Positions 8,811 through 17,628 are shown, counted from the stretch's first letter. The stretch is DNA of 64,000 bases from Bacillus sp. FJAT-50079 (GCF_018343515.1 NZ_JAGYPD010000002.1:248001-312000), one strand, 5' to 3'. The notes: a model not told the origin generated them from the sequence alone. Numbers and translations are program-made.

Positions 8811-9082
8811 TCATTCCAAATCCAATCCATATTCATCTTTTAATGTTTGAACTGTATCACTATATATTTTTTCAAATTGATCAATTTCATTTTTGTTTGG
8901 TTTAATATTAGAATTTAGTATATTGATTGCACCGAACAAGTTAAGCAATTCATACTTAAACTTGAAATTATCTTCATTTGTGCATATTCTTCACCTTGGT
9001 TATATATTTTTTTATCTATACCAAATGTGTTTGAACAACCAACTAACAATAAAAGTAAAATACCATATAATCGTTTTTTCAT
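8811..9082 (-). pseudogene. Small lipoprotein, frameshifted
   Basis: ATG 9082 starts MKKRLYGILLLLLVGCSN, a lipoprotein signal with the lipobox cysteine at residue 16. The frame is lost near 8970 at a short A run; adding one A restores a continuous reading to a TGA at 8811 (C-terminus KDEYGLDLE). It is the gene nearest the left att site, a usual place for genes expressed in the lysogen. The break may be real or a sequencing error. No function recognised. Confidence 0.5.
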
Positions 9083-9178
9083 GTTACAGCACTCCCTCCA
9101 ATTTACCTAGCACATTCGACATAAAAGGTGGAAATCCTTTTAAATATTGGTAATTCATAATAATATAATCGACTTCAA

Positions 9179-9242
9179 TTTTACAATGAAAATTAAAAAA
9201 GCAACAACAAACACTTGTTCCTATTTTATTTTCATTGTAAAA
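9179..9242. repeat. 15-bp perfect inverted repeat upstream of rightward genes
   Basis: TTTTACAATGAAAAT and ATTTTCATTGTAAAA are separated by 34 nt and lie just upstream of the gene at 9264. They could be an operator or recombination protein sites. Confidence 0.55.
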
Positions 9243-9263
9243 TGAAATCATCTTGTAAAAAGG

Positions 9264-9632
9264 ATGATGAAGATGATGATGATTCCAGATCACGACCAAG
9301 ATATTATTAATAAAGCCATCTATTTACCTTTACTTATCATTAACTTAAATCGAGATTTACTCATAGTTGAAAATAGTACATTTAAACTAAAAACAGCTTA
9401 TCTTAATTTAATCGACAAAACTTTAAGATCAATTCAACTTGAGCTTGCACAAGTGAAACGGTACATGTATCGAAATAAAATTAAAGTAGAGCGTCAAGAA
9501 ACAGATAAAATGGGAACACACTACTTAATTGTCTATAATGGTTATCAACAACCTAGCCTTTATGCGAACAACGTGTTGAAAAGCACATCCGATGAATTGT
9601 TAAATGAATACATGAATAAAAATGATGATTGA
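9264..9632 (+). CDS. Conserved small phage protein, function unknown
   Basis: 122 residues. The centre IYLPLLIINLNRDLLIVENSTFKLKTAYLNLID and KRYMYRNKIKVER resemble a small protein found in Bacillales prophages, but I know no function for it. It is rich in charged residues and has no signal peptide. It is one of two genes in the element that read rightward, with the next gene 60 nt downstream, and may form a two-gene unit. Several ATGs lie near the start after AAAAAGGATG, so the exact start is uncertain. Confidence 0.65.
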   Translation: MMKMMMIPDHDQDIINKAIYLPLLIINLNRDLLIVENSTFKLKTAYLNLIDKTLRSIQLELAQVKRYMYRNKIKVERQETDKMGTHYLIVYNGYQQPSLYANNVLKSTSDELLNEYMNKNDD

Positions 9633-9693
9633 AACTAAATCAAATTTGGAACGTATAGATTAATAAGACAATTTTATTTAAGGGGGAATTGAC

Positions 9694-9846
9694 ATGTCGA
9701 TTAATAAAACTAGAAGTTTTCTTTATACTCTTGCAAAAATTTTAGGAGATGTAAATGCGGTTAAAAAGGGGAAAGTTGGGAAAAGGATTATGAGAAGAAC
9801 TGCTGGAAGGGCAACTGGAAAAGCGTTGAGGAAGCTGTTTAAATAA
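9694..9846 (+). CDS. Small basic phage protein
   Basis: Fifty residues, starting MSINKTRSFLYTLAKILGDV and ending in a very basic tail rich in KKGKVGKR and TGRATGKALRKLF. AAGGGGGAATT lies 5-6 nt before the ATG. Similar short basic proteins accompany other Bacillus prophages; DNA or RNA binding is plausible from charge alone. It forms a pair with the gene at 9264 and ends at a bidirectional terminator facing the tape measure gene. Confidence 0.7.
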   Translation: MSINKTRSFLYTLAKILGDVNAVKKGKVGKRIMRRTAGRATGKALRKLFK

Positions 9847-9849
9847 AAA

Positions 9850-9879
9850 AGAATCGCCTAAAATTAATTAAGCGATTCT
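9850..9879. terminator. Bidirectional terminator at end of late operon
   Basis: GAATCGC and GCGATTC form the stem. On the minus strand T6 follows, making it the end of the structural operon; on the plus strand it follows the 50-residue gene. Confidence 0.8.
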
Positions 9880-9891
9880 ATATATTTAAAG

Positions 9892-12267
9892 TTATTTTCC
9901 GAGCCTTTTAAGCCCTGTTAATTGTGCTTTCGCAACATAGTTAGCGATCTTTTTCATTTCCTGATCGCTCATGTTTCCGTCAACGTTAAAGACAAATTCA
10001 TTATTGATATTAACGTCTTGGTTATTTGTTGTGCCTGTTGATAATGCTTCCATGTTAGCAAATATTTTATCGGCAATTGTACCAAGAATTGGTTTAGTCA
10101 AAGGTAAAATGGCTTCTGCTCCTGCTTCGCCACCAACCATTAAGTTGTTGCCATTCATCCCGAAAACAGTAGGATTGAGCATAAGTCCACCTTTAGCAAA
10201 CCATTGTAAGCCAATTTTCGGAACGCTTGGGGGATTTAACGAGAAACTACCTGTCAATGTAAATCTTGGTAATTTAGGCATCTTAATTGATGGGAAACTT
10301 AACGATAGCCCGCTGAAAAAGCCTTTGATTTTATCAATTACGCCACTTATTAAATCACGTGCCTTCGTGAATGGATTGACTGATAACTCTGGGAATTTCA
10401 AGCTTAAATTAGTAAAAAAGCCTTTGATTGCTGAAATCACTGCTGATATTACATTTCGTGCTGTTTCAATAGGGTTTGTCATGGCGGATTTTACTAAATT
10501 AAAAATTGAAGTTGCATTACTTAGTAAATTCTTAAAATAATTTATGACACCAGAAACTAGATTTTCACTTATTCTAATCGCATCGTCACCAAGACCTTTA
10601 AAAAATCCTGTAATACTACTCCACATATTTTTAAATAGATTAATTGAACCTGTACCAAATGATTTGAAGATCGTTAAAATTCTTCCCATCATCATCAAGT
10701 TCGCTAGATTCCATATAAATTCGAGTGCTCCCGATAAAAGCTGCTTCGTTCCTTCCCATAAACCTTTCCAGTCACCAGTAAAAAGGGATGCGAAAACCTT
10801 TATCAATCCTAAGATTGTGTTTAGCGCTCCATTAATTACACCTTTTACATTATCCATAACCATTTTTATTACAAATTCTATTGCAGGCATTAAAAAATCA
10901 ACAACTGCCTTTATTGCATTAAAAACATTTGAAAAGGCTTCTTGTATTTGCGCTCCATTTTCAGCCCAAAAATCCTTTATAATTTGCACTTTTTCTTGAA
11001 AAAATGCGACTGTTGCGCCAAATAAATTTAAAACAATTTCTTTAACCGTTGAAAAAACTGCATTGACACCATTTCTAAATGTTTCGGAATGGTTATAAGC
11101 CAAAATAAACCCTGCTACGAGTGCCGCAATTCCTGCAACAATTAAACCTATCGGGCTTGCAATTGCTCCAATAACTGTGCCTAACACTGAAAAGATTGGG
11201 GATAATGCGCTTATTGCTGTCATTAATTTACCAACAATTAACAAAATCGGCCCGATTGCAATTGCTCCCAAACTACCAAATAAAGTTACCTTTTTAATGA
11301 TTTCTTGGATAGATGGGTCTAAATTATCAAACCATTGTTTAATGTCTTTGATTTTGTCGATAAATCCCCCGACCATAGCGCCGAACTTTTCGCCTGCTTG
11401 TTCAGCCTTTGCACCCATTCCGTCTATGTATTCAATGACTTTTGGTATATTTTCTTTGATAGTAGAGAAAAACCCTCCACCTTTACCACCTGCATCTAAA
11501 AATGATGCTCCTAAACGACCAACTGCCGCCCACATGTTGGCGATTCCTGCGGTAAATGATTCCTCACCAAACGTTTTTGCCGCACCACCGATATTATTTT
11601 CGATGGCGTTCATTAACATTTCGCTTGATATTTTACCTTCGGATGCCATTTTAAAAACCGCATCTGAGGTTACTCCTGCTTCTTTCGCAAGCCACTGATA
11701 AACTGGCAAACCTCTATCAGATAATTGTTGTAATTCACCATTATAAGCCTTATTTGATGTTGTAACTTTGTTTAAAATACTACCCATTTCACTCATTGAT
11801 GAGCCTGCAATAGCCGCCGCATCACCTGTTAAACTTAAATATCTGGTTAACTCTTTTCCTGTATTAACTCCTGCGGCAACTGCATTTGCGGCTGTTGTTG
11901 CGGCTTCGTCCATACCAAACGATGTGCCACGAACAGCATCAAGTGCTGATGTCATGATCGCTTCTACACCTTTGGCATCATGACCAAGACCTGTTAATTT
12001 TGCCCTAGCTGTATCAATGCCGACTAAACGACTAAACCCTTTTGCTAATGTAATTCCTGCTAAGGCTGTTCCTGCCGCCACTGCGGGCATAGTGATAGAT
12101 TTGGTTAAACTTGTTCCAACTTTTGTAAATCCTTCACCGATCGACTTGGTTTTTGCGGCAAAATTCTTAGCAAGACTATCTGTCTTTTTACCAACGTCAT
12201 TTATAGCCTTTGTAAATGAATCTGTCTTAGCTATGATTTCAGCAACTAAACTAAATTGTTGTGCCAT
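9892..12267 (-). CDS. Tail tape measure protein
   Basis: 791 residues. The N-terminus has heptad-like helices (DSFTKAINDVGKKTDSLAKNF), then the tape measure core with GSSMSEMGSILNKV and DRGLPVYQWLAKEAG, then hydrophobic segments around residues 310-400, and a C-terminal GGLMLNPTVFGMNG motif. It sets tail length and is ejected with the DNA. The size suggests a moderate siphovirus tail. In siphoviruses Dit, Tal and receptor-binding genes normally follow; here a terminator comes 40 nt after the stop and the next genes are convergent. The gene itself looks intact. Confidence 0.93.
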   Translation of the reverse strand: MAQQFSLVAEIIAKTDSFTKAINDVGKKTDSLAKNFAAKTKSIGEGFTKVGTSLTKSITMPAVAAGTALAGITLAKGFSRLVGIDTARAKLTGLGHDAKGVEAIMTSALDAVRGTSFGMDEAATTAANAVAAGVNTGKELTRYLSLTGDAAAIAGSSMSEMGSILNKVTTSNKAYNGELQQLSDRGLPVYQWLAKEAGVTSDAVFKMASEGKISSEMLMNAIENNIGGAAKTFGEESFTAGIANMWAAVGRLGASFLDAGGKGGGFFSTIKENIPKVIEYIDGMGAKAEQAGEKFGAMVGGFIDKIKDIKQWFDNLDPSIQEIIKKVTLFGSLGAIAIGPILLIVGKLMTAISALSPIFSVLGTVIGAIASPIGLIVAGIAALVAGFILAYNHSETFRNGVNAVFSTVKEIVLNLFGATVAFFQEKVQIIKDFWAENGAQIQEAFSNVFNAIKAVVDFLMPAIEFVIKMVMDNVKGVINGALNTILGLIKVFASLFTGDWKGLWEGTKQLLSGALEFIWNLANLMMMGRILTIFKSFGTGSINLFKNMWSSITGFFKGLGDDAIRISENLVSGVINYFKNLLSNATSIFNLVKSAMTNPIETARNVISAVISAIKGFFTNLSLKFPELSVNPFTKARDLISGVIDKIKGFFSGLSLSFPSIKMPKLPRFTLTGSFSLNPPSVPKIGLQWFAKGGLMLNPTVFGMNGNNLMVGGEAGAEAILPLTKPILGTIADKIFANMEALSTGTTNNQDVNINNEFVFNVDGNMSDQEMKKIANYVAKAQLTGLKRLGK

Positions 12268-12358
12268 TTTCTCACTCCTTTATAATAAAAAAATCCAAAA
12301 AAAATAAGGGGACATCCAATTGAATGGACATCCCCTTATTTGATTGAATTTTAGTTTT

Positions 12359-13095
12359 TTACATATTCTTCAATTGTTCTTTTGCTTTTCTAATGCCTTC
12401 AAAATCAGTATTCGTATTTTCAATAAGTTCATGCTCTTGTTCTTTCTCAAAATATTTGAAAAATTCTTCTCGCCCTTTATTATCCATATTTGGATGTGAA
12501 AGCAAGGAAATTTGCGCTTGCATTAAATACTCATTCCTTTGAGAATCCCGAATAATTTCTTGATTTAAAATATGTTCATCAAGAGGAAAATCAAGAATCT
12601 CATTTCTTGTCCATCCGTATTCTTTCGCATAAAGATTTACTATTGAAAGCATCATCTTTTGATAGCTTGTAAAAAAGCTTTCTTTCTTCTTTTTAGAAAG
12701 AGAATCAGAATTAGCCTTTTCGCTTACTTCTGATTCTTCATGAAGTTTTTTAAATATCCTACAATCGTTTCAAAGTTATTAACTGCTAAAACTGATTGAA
12801 TTAATAAGATAAAATCATCAATTCCACCATCAAGAATTTTCTCTAAATCAATCCCACTTGCAACGCTTAAAAATGGTGGTAGTGTTTCGGATGCGGACAT
12901 AATCAACATTGGTGCTTTTTCAAGCATCGCTGTCGTGTCTAAATCCCTTGCTTCACCTTCTTCATTCATAAAAATATCTTTAAAAACCTCTGGCAAATTA
13001 TTTAATGTCATTGCCAATGCTCCAATTCTACGAACTGGAATCTTTTTAACCTCGAACTCTTCACCATTAAAATTTAATTTTACTGAATCTTGCAT
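12359..13095 (-). CDS. Tail assembly chaperone, long frameshift product (gpGT type)
   Basis: Joining the 123-residue frame (start 13095) to the downstream frame by a -1 slip at 12745-12751 gives a protein of about 245 residues. The second part (AKEYGWTRNEILDFPLDE, ending AKEQLKNM) has no ribosome site of its own before its first ATG and stays open back to the slip site. Two-frame chaperones of this kind load tube subunits on the tape measure. Position directly upstream of the tape measure gene is the standard one. Confidence 0.82.
12724..13095 (-). CDS. Tail assembly chaperone, short form (gpG type)
   Basis: 123 residues, start MQDSVKLNFNGEEFEVKKIP, with AAGGGGAT before the ATG. It contains helices typical of siphovirus gpG proteins (IDLEKILDGGIDDFILLIQ). 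Most ribosomes should end at TAA 12724 and make this form; a fraction slip into the long form. It follows the major tail tube gene and precedes the tape measure, as in lambda-like and Gram-positive siphoviruses. Confidence 0.8.
   Translation of the reverse strand: MQDSVKLNFNGEEFEVKKIPVRRIGALAMTLNNLPEVFKDIFMNEEGEARDLDTTAMLEKAPMLIMSASETLPPFLSVASGIDLEKILDGGIDDFILLIQSVLAVNNFETIVGYLKNFMKNQK
12745..12751 (-). promoter_or_regulatory. -1 frameshift slippery heptamer A AAA AAC
   Basis: In the reading frame the codons are TTA AAA AAC, giving the classic X XXY YYZ heptamer 21 nt before the stop of the short chaperone. Slipping back one base leads directly into the downstream frame, which is open for 128 more codons. 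Confidence 0.85.
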
Positions 13096-13172
13096 TTCTC
13101 ATATCCCCTTTTAATTTGTTTCTGTCTTTAATATTTTTTTAAATTTAGCTAAAATTAAAAAAGAAGAAGATT

Positions 13173-13694
13173 TTACTCTTCTTCAACCGTTCCTTCTTGT
13201 CCAATGCGGAAATAGTTTCCACCTTTTGAGCTGTCACCTGTTAACGGCAACGCTTTAAACTCAACCTCGTATTTCACTACATCTTTACCATAAACACGCT
13301 CAAATGCACCTGTTGGGAAAGCTTTAAAGATTGTAAGATCGTAATCTGTATCTGCCCCTGCATCTTTCGGATGAACCTTGATTTCGACTGCTTTATCTCT
13401 CATACGTTGATGAATTTTCCCATCGGTTAAACCGATTGTTGTTGCACCATTTTTAATTTCATCCAATGCAGGCAAAGCCATTTTTAATTTATCGAAGCTC
13501 TCCTCTTGGAAAACAACTTTCAAACTGACTGCCCAACTGTCGAGATAAAGATCATATAAACCTAACTCATACGTTTCAACATCAAGGTATTGTGGCTCGG
13601 CGGTAAAAGTAGCCGCATCGCCTTGTAAGCCCATGTCTTGACCGCCGATAGTTATATCAGCAAGCCCAAAACCTACTTTAATTTCATTGCTCAT
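13173..13694 (-). CDS. Major tail tube protein
   Basis: 173 residues, acidic overall. It begins with the strand-rich motif GFGLADITIGGQDMGLQGDA and contains KVHPKDAGADTDYDLTIFKA. Its place between the tail terminator and chaperone genes is that of the siphovirus tube protein, which stacks as hexamer rings. It shares clear sequence pattern with the product of 14103-14630 (GL/CDIT start, LDSWAVSLKVVFQEESFDKLK versus SYEVTFTVSIEHQSYETLK, VHPK.D), so the element has two tube-like paralogues. Confidence 0.75.
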   Translation of the reverse strand: MSNEIKVGFGLADITIGGQDMGLQGDAATFTAEPQYLDVETYELGLYDLYLDSWAVSLKVVFQEESFDKLKMALPALDEIKNGATTIGLTDGKIHQRMRDKAVEIKVHPKDAGADTDYDLTIFKAFPTGAFERVYGKDVVKYEVEFKALPLTGDSSKGGNYFRIGQEGTVEEE

Positions 13695-13720
13695 TTAATT
13701 CACTCTTTCTTTTCTTCTTA

Positions 13721-14110
13721 TTATTTTTTAATTAGAAAAACGAGTTCAAGGACAAGTTCCTCATTCTCGTTTTTATCTTTGTACAGATAATTAACATCTG
13801 TCCTTGCATAACTATGTAGAACCCTTATTTCACCCAAATGATAATTTTCCTTTGAATGAAAAAGTTCCATTATTTCATTACCTAAAACGCTACCCTCTTC
13901 ATATGTGGAAGTCCTAAATTTAATTTCGACAACTTTTTCTCTTGTTGGTGCATATAAATCTGGTGGATAGCCACCAAGATCAATCACACTTACAATTAAA
14001 TCTGGCTCATCTGGATAAAAGTTGATGAATAGATTTTCGCCGAACGTTAAGTTTTCAGCTTTAACATTTTCTGAAATATAATCCTTAACATTATCAAGAA
14101 GATTACCCAT
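13721..14110 (-). CDS. Tail terminator / minor capsid-type protein
   Basis: 129 residues from MGNLLDNVKDYISENVKAEN. The start overlaps the stop of the gene before it by 8 nt, a coupled arrangement. The fold pattern (N-terminal helix, then strands with FINFYPDEPDLIVSVID and SYARTDVNYLY) and position between the gp10-like and tube genes suggest the protein that caps the tail and joins it to the head. Assignment rests mainly on position and length. Confidence 0.6.
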   Translation of the reverse strand: MGNLLDNVKDYISENVKAENLTFGENLFINFYPDEPDLIVSVIDLGGYPPDLYAPTREKVVEIKFRTSTYEEGSVLGNEIMELFHSKENYHLGEIRVLHSYARTDVNYLYKDKNENEELVLELVFLIKK

Positions 14111-14630
14111 TAGTAGCACCAACTTTCGACAAAGCTTCTTCCCAATCACCAATAAAGAAATATGAATTTATTAAACTTCCATCAACATGATTTTTAGCCA
14201 TCTTTCCGATAAAAGTAATTTCAAACATATCTTTTTCCTTTTTAAAGGTTCTTTTAAATCCTTCTTCTGGTGAGATGTAAGCTTCCAAGATACACAAGTC
14301 ATACTCTTTCGAATCCGTACCTTTTGGATGCACAATAAGCCTTTTACCTTCCATATTCACATTGGAAGCATCATCGTACAAACCATGTTGATGATCTTTT
14401 AAAGTTTGCATATGCATTTTTAAAGTTTCATAGGATTGATGCTCAATCGAAACGGTAAAAGTGACTTCGTAGCTTTCAAGTATATATCTTTGGGTTTCTG
14501 CCAATGCGCCACCAAACATAGGCTTATATGTAGGAATAGCTGAAAATACACCATCACTTGCCATTGCAGGAAGCTTTATATCATCGTATGTAATTTCGCA
14601 CAATCCAAATGGAATATTAATACTATTCAA
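14103..14630 (-). CDS. Second tail-tube-like protein
   Basis: 175 residues, start MNSINIPFGLCEITYDDIKL. It shares the order of motifs with the major tube protein at 13173: a short GLxxIT start, a central strand-strand-KxxM/L-L helix, then a VHPKGTDSKEYDLCI segment and the C-terminal YFFIGDW/YFRIGQE. It lies one gene earlier than expected, between the gp10-like gene and the tail terminator. A second tube component, or a connector ring derived from the tube fold, are both possible. Confidence 0.65.
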   Translation of the reverse strand: MNSINIPFGLCEITYDDIKLPAMASDGVFSAIPTYKPMFGGALAETQRYILESYEVTFTVSIEHQSYETLKMHMQTLKDHQHGLYDDASNVNMEGKRLIVHPKGTDSKEYDLCILEAYISPEEGFKRTFKKEKDMFEITFIGKMAKNHVDGSLINSYFFIGDWEEALSKVGATNG

Positions 14631-15018
14631 AGCCCTTCACCATCGCTTCAAGTATATGTTTCATATACTTTTCCGAATATGTAAAAAGTGGGGTACTTAA
14701 ATATTTACGACCTACGGACATACCATCAAATCCACTTTTCCCTCTTGATGTAGCACCTAAATTATAAAAATCTTCGTGCATCTTTAACGCATATTCTTTG
14801 TTGTAGCCGACTTTTGCTTTGATCTCTCCACCACTATTGACTGCGGGTTCAACCGTACCATTTTCCATAAGTCCACCTTCATCGAGTGGAGCAAGTTTCT
14901 GGGAAACTGAAAGCAAATCCTCTGCCACTTCGTTCACACCAACTTCAATATTGGTAACTGTTTCAAATGCAAATCTTTGCAATTCCTTAGAAAAATCTTC
15001 AAGTTTAATATTTTTCAT
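14623..15018 (-). CDS. HK97 gp10-like head-tail joining protein
   Basis: 131 residues. The segment VNEVAEDLLSVSQKLAPLDEGGLMENGTVEP, then KVGYNKEYALKMHED, fits the gp10-like family in which KLAP.D.G.L and A...E are conserved. It helps complete the head-tail junction. It overlaps the preceding gene by 4 nt and the next by 8 nt, so translation is coupled. Confidence 0.8.
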   Translation of the reverse strand: MKNIKLEDFSKELQRFAFETVTNIEVGVNEVAEDLLSVSQKLAPLDEGGLMENGTVEPAVNSGGEIKAKVGYNKEYALKMHEDFYNLGATSRGKSGFDGMSVGRKYLSTPLFTYSEKYMKHILEAMVKGFE

Positions 15019-15311
15019 ACAAAAATCACCTTTTTCACAACTTCACCAATGGTATTTCGAGTGATTTTCAAAGAAATGATTGTATACTCCAAGCCTTCGT
15101 ATTCAACTTTATCATCGACTTTTACATCAACATCTGGCGAAATAATAATTTCTAATTGAGAAACAACTTCTTTGGCTGATTTATCTTTCACCAATTGATA
15201 TTTTTCTTTCACTCTGCATTTAATAAATTGCTCATTCTTTTTAATAGGCTTGCCGTAACCATCCCGTCCAATTTCGTAAATGATAATACAATCTTGATAT
15301 AACGTGATCAT
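15015..15311 (-). CDS. Head closure / head-tail adaptor protein
   Basis: 98 residues, mostly strands (MITLYQDCIIIYEIGRDGYG, VKVDDKVEYEGLEYTIISLK). In this position small beta-rich proteins act as the stopper that closes the portal channel. It overlaps both neighbours by 4 nt. No family motif was strong enough to name more precisely. Confidence 0.6.
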   Translation of the reverse strand: MITLYQDCIIIYEIGRDGYGKPIKKNEQFIKCRVKEKYQLVKDKSAKEVVSQLEIIISPDVDVKVDDKVEYEGLEYTIISLKITRNTIGEVVKKVIFV

Positions 15312-15673
15312 AGGATTTTTCCCACTTTTTTATAGATGTGCTTTTTTAAGAATGTATAAGCAATTGGTGAAATAACAGATTGATTCATTGAAAAAGATAA
15401 ATCTTCAACTTTGTATGAAGTAACTCCCTCACGTTGAAGTCGTGAGCGCTCCTTATCGAAAGTTGCTAGAAAGATCGCTTGCTCAAATATGGCAAATTGA
15501 TAGATTTCTAATTCTTCTGTTCCCTTACGCAAATCAAAGACACTATTAATCATCGTTTCAGCTTTGTTTAACAGGCTTTCTCGTTCATCATAAAGTGTTT
15601 CATCCCATGCATCGGCTTCGGTGTGACTTCTAAAATATTCATCTGCCTTGTCAATTAAGATTTCATCAATCAT
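15308..15673 (-). CDS. Head-tail connector (gp6/gp15-like)
   Basis: 121 residues, largely helical: IDKADEYFRSHTEADAWDET, RKGTEELEIYQFAIFEQAIFLATFD, with a hydrophobic last helix. Helical proteins with a conserved W and a long hydrophobic helix sitting directly after the capsid gene are the connector rings bound to the portal. Overlaps the next gene by 4 nt. Confidence 0.65.
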   Translation of the reverse strand: MIDEILIDKADEYFRSHTEADAWDETLYDERESLLNKAETMINSVFDLRKGTEELEIYQFAIFEQAIFLATFDKERSRLQREGVTSYKVEDLSFSMNQSVISPIAYTFLKKHIYKKVGKIL

Positions 15674-15881
15674 CTTTCTTCACCCTCTTATCAGATGAAG
15701 GCTTCTTTTTTGTTGCTGTTTTAGGCTTTGTTTTTGGTTTTTCTTCTTTGGGTTTTTCTTCTGCTTCTTCAATATATAAAGAAAATCCGTCACGATCTTT
15801 GTATAAGATTTCCCAAGCTTTTTGGGTAACCTTAATTATTTCATTCGCATTGTTTAATACTTTTATTGTTTTTGACTTCAT
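15666..15881 (-). CDS. Small Lys/Glu-rich head protein
   Basis: 71 residues from MKSKTIKVLNNANEIIKVTQ. The first half looks folded (AWEILYKDRDGFSLYIEEA), the second is a low-complexity tail of repeated KPKEEK, KTKPKTATKKK. GGAGG lies 8 nt before the ATG. It is between the capsid and connector genes. The tail could bind DNA inside the head or be a disordered linker. No known function. Confidence 0.6.
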   Translation of the reverse strand: MKSKTIKVLNNANEIIKVTQKAWEILYKDRDGFSLYIEEAEEKPKEEKPKTKPKTATKKKPSSDKRVKKDD

Positions 15882-15898
15882 CTTTTCACCTCCAATGT

Positions 15899-15921
15899 AA
15901 AAAGGAGGGAAAAGCCCCTCC
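15899..15921 (-). terminator. Hairpin after the capsid gene
   Basis: GGAGGG and CCCTCC pair around a short loop, with T5 following on the minus strand. It lies directly after the capsid stop and could lower expression of the genes downstream relative to capsid. Confidence 0.65.
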
Positions 15922-15944
15922 AAATTGTTATTAATTACTTTCAA

Positions 15945-16766
15945 TTAAGCTTTTTTAAGAACTGAAAAAGCATCTTCTCTTGTTACAACGTGTGCAAAGT
16001 GTGCAATTACACGTAAAGCGACCATATCTTGTTCCGCAAGGTTTAAATTCCCAATTGTCGCTTCTTCAAGTAATTTATATTCAATGTCACCTTTGATTCC
16101 AACAACTGAATATTTAAAGTCTCCTGTAATTGCTGTTGTATCAGCACCAACACCAAATGAATATTCTACTGGCTGTCCGTATAGCTCATCGCTCATTTCT
16201 TGAGTGATTGCAGGAACATAAAGAGAATTTCCATTTGCATCTTTCAATTTTCTGAAACGGTTTTTAGTAGCATGTTTTGTAAGGAAACCATTTACATTAT
16301 AGCCATGCGATTCCACCAAACTCATCGCATCGGAAATATCTTCATGTAAGCCTTGACCTGCTGTATCTCCTTCTGCAACTGCTTGCGCTCCTGCACCTGC
16401 AACAATGTTAGCAATTGCTTTTGCATCGAATAAACGTGCGAATTGCTCATTAATGTCATCTTTGATTTCTTCGAAAACATCAACGATACTTTCATTAACT
16501 AGCTCGCTTGAGAATGGAACGATGATTGCATATTTTTGAGTTTTCAATGTGACTGACTCAAATTCTGCATCTTCGTTTGTACCGATTTTTTCACCTTCAC
16601 CTACTACATAAGCATTTAAGCCATTCAATACAGGGATGATTTTTTCTCCTGATTTCATGGCTTCAATTTTTGATAGGTTCATAACGGCTGAACCCTTTTG
16701 AACTCCTTTTACAACTTCATTGCTTAATTCGGCTTGAAATACGCCTTGTGCATTTTCTTTTAACAT
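15945..16766 (-). CDS. Major capsid protein (HK97 fold)
   Basis: 273 residues. The N-arm (MLKENAQGVFQAELSNEVVK) is followed by KIEAMKSGEKIIPVLNGLNAYVV, the E-loop, and the P-domain sequence PFSSELVNESIVDVFEEIKDDINEQFARLFDAKAI; GLHEDISDAMSLVESHGYNVNGFLTKHATK and SFGVGADTTAITGDFKYSVVGI follow. This order is the phage HK97 major capsid family without a protease domain. A separate scaffold gene is upstream. Ending in VVTREDAFSVLKKA, as these proteins often do. Confidence 0.92.
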   Translation of the reverse strand: MLKENAQGVFQAELSNEVVKGVQKGSAVMNLSKIEAMKSGEKIIPVLNGLNAYVVGEGEKIGTNEDAEFESVTLKTQKYAIIVPFSSELVNESIVDVFEEIKDDINEQFARLFDAKAIANIVAGAGAQAVAEGDTAGQGLHEDISDAMSLVESHGYNVNGFLTKHATKNRFRKLKDANGNSLYVPAITQEMSDELYGQPVEYSFGVGADTTAITGDFKYSVVGIKGDIEYKLLEEATIGNLNLAEQDMVALRVIAHFAHVVTREDAFSVLKKA

Positions 16767-16813
16767 TTACATAAACTTCCTTCTCTAATTTTTTCTGTCA
16801 TTTCTTTGAACGA

Positions 16814-16840
16814 CAAAAAAGCCACCCAATAAAATTGGCT
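16814..16840 (-). terminator. Hairpin between scaffold and capsid genes
   Basis: AGCCA and TGGCT pair, then T6 on the minus strand, followed by GTCGTTCAAA. A similar tract follows another hairpin at 21567-21590. It could be an attenuator or a processing site. Confidence 0.55.
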
Positions 16841-16877
16841 GACTGTTTCCTTTTTATATTTTTTTAATGAAAGTTAA

Positions 16878-17522
16878 TTAAAACTTTCTTCCAAGACTTT
16901 TAATAAAAGCCGTATTGTTTATAGGCTCTTGTTCGCTTGGATTATTGCCTTTATTCCCGAAATCTTCAACAACTTGCTTTTTGAATAATCCTTTGGAAAC
17001 TGCTGATTCAATCCATTTAATTTTGAATAAATCGTCACCCTCTGGGATTAAGTCTTGAAATTCTTCTGGGACTTCATTTAATCGTGATTGAAAAATATCA
17101 TTGAATGCTGTTTTGTATTTTTCAAGTTCTGCATTTACTTCATTGTTGGTTTCTGTGACATTTTCAACTTCTTCAATTTCATCAACTTTAACATCATCTG
17201 TTTTAGGCTCTGCTTGGCTCTCATTTTTATCATTTATTGATTTCTTAATTTCTTCCAATTCAGCTTTAACCTGTTTATATTTATCGTTGATTTCCTTGAA
17301 TCTTTGATAAGGAACTGCTTTTTCATCTGAATCATCTTCATCCTCATTATCATTCGCATCTTCACCATCATTTGTGTGGTCTTTGTCTGATTCCTCGATT
17401 AATTCAGTTTCATTTGAATCATCTTCAACCGTATCTGTTTTTACATCTTCATCTGATGAGTCGGTTGATTCTTGATCTTCTAGTTCCTCAATATTCTCTA
17501 AATATTCTTTTGCCATTTTCAT
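16878..17522 (-). CDS. Capsid scaffolding protein (DUF4355-like)
   Basis: 214 residues and very acidic. The first 90 residues are almost all Asp, Glu, Ser, Asn; then a coiled coil (VPYQRFKEINDKYKQVKAELEEIKKSI) and a basic end (NNTAFIKSLGRKF). This charge layout is that of scaffolds lying directly upstream of the capsid gene. It would guide prohead assembly and leave before packaging. No protease gene is seen. Confidence 0.82.
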   Translation of the reverse strand: MKMAKEYLENIEELEDQESTDSSDEDVKTDTVEDDSNETELIEESDKDHTNDGEDANDNEDEDDSDEKAVPYQRFKEINDKYKQVKAELEEIKKSINDKNESQAEPKTDDVKVDEIEEVENVTETNNEVNAELEKYKTAFNDIFQSRLNEVPEEFQDLIPEGDDLFKIKWIESAVSKGLFKKQVVEDFGNKGNNPSEQEPINNTAFIKSLGRKF

Positions 17523-17628
17523 AATCTCCTTTGCATTGACATTTATTTACGTGGTTGAGTCCACGAATGCAATTAGTGATAAATTAACTAAAGCTTTTAA
17601 TGTCTTCATAGTTTTGGACAAAGAAATA

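Noticed and set aside
9971-12307. Several long plus-strand frames opposite the tape measure gene
   Set aside because: Antisense shadows of the tape measure codons; no start signals and strongly biased composition.
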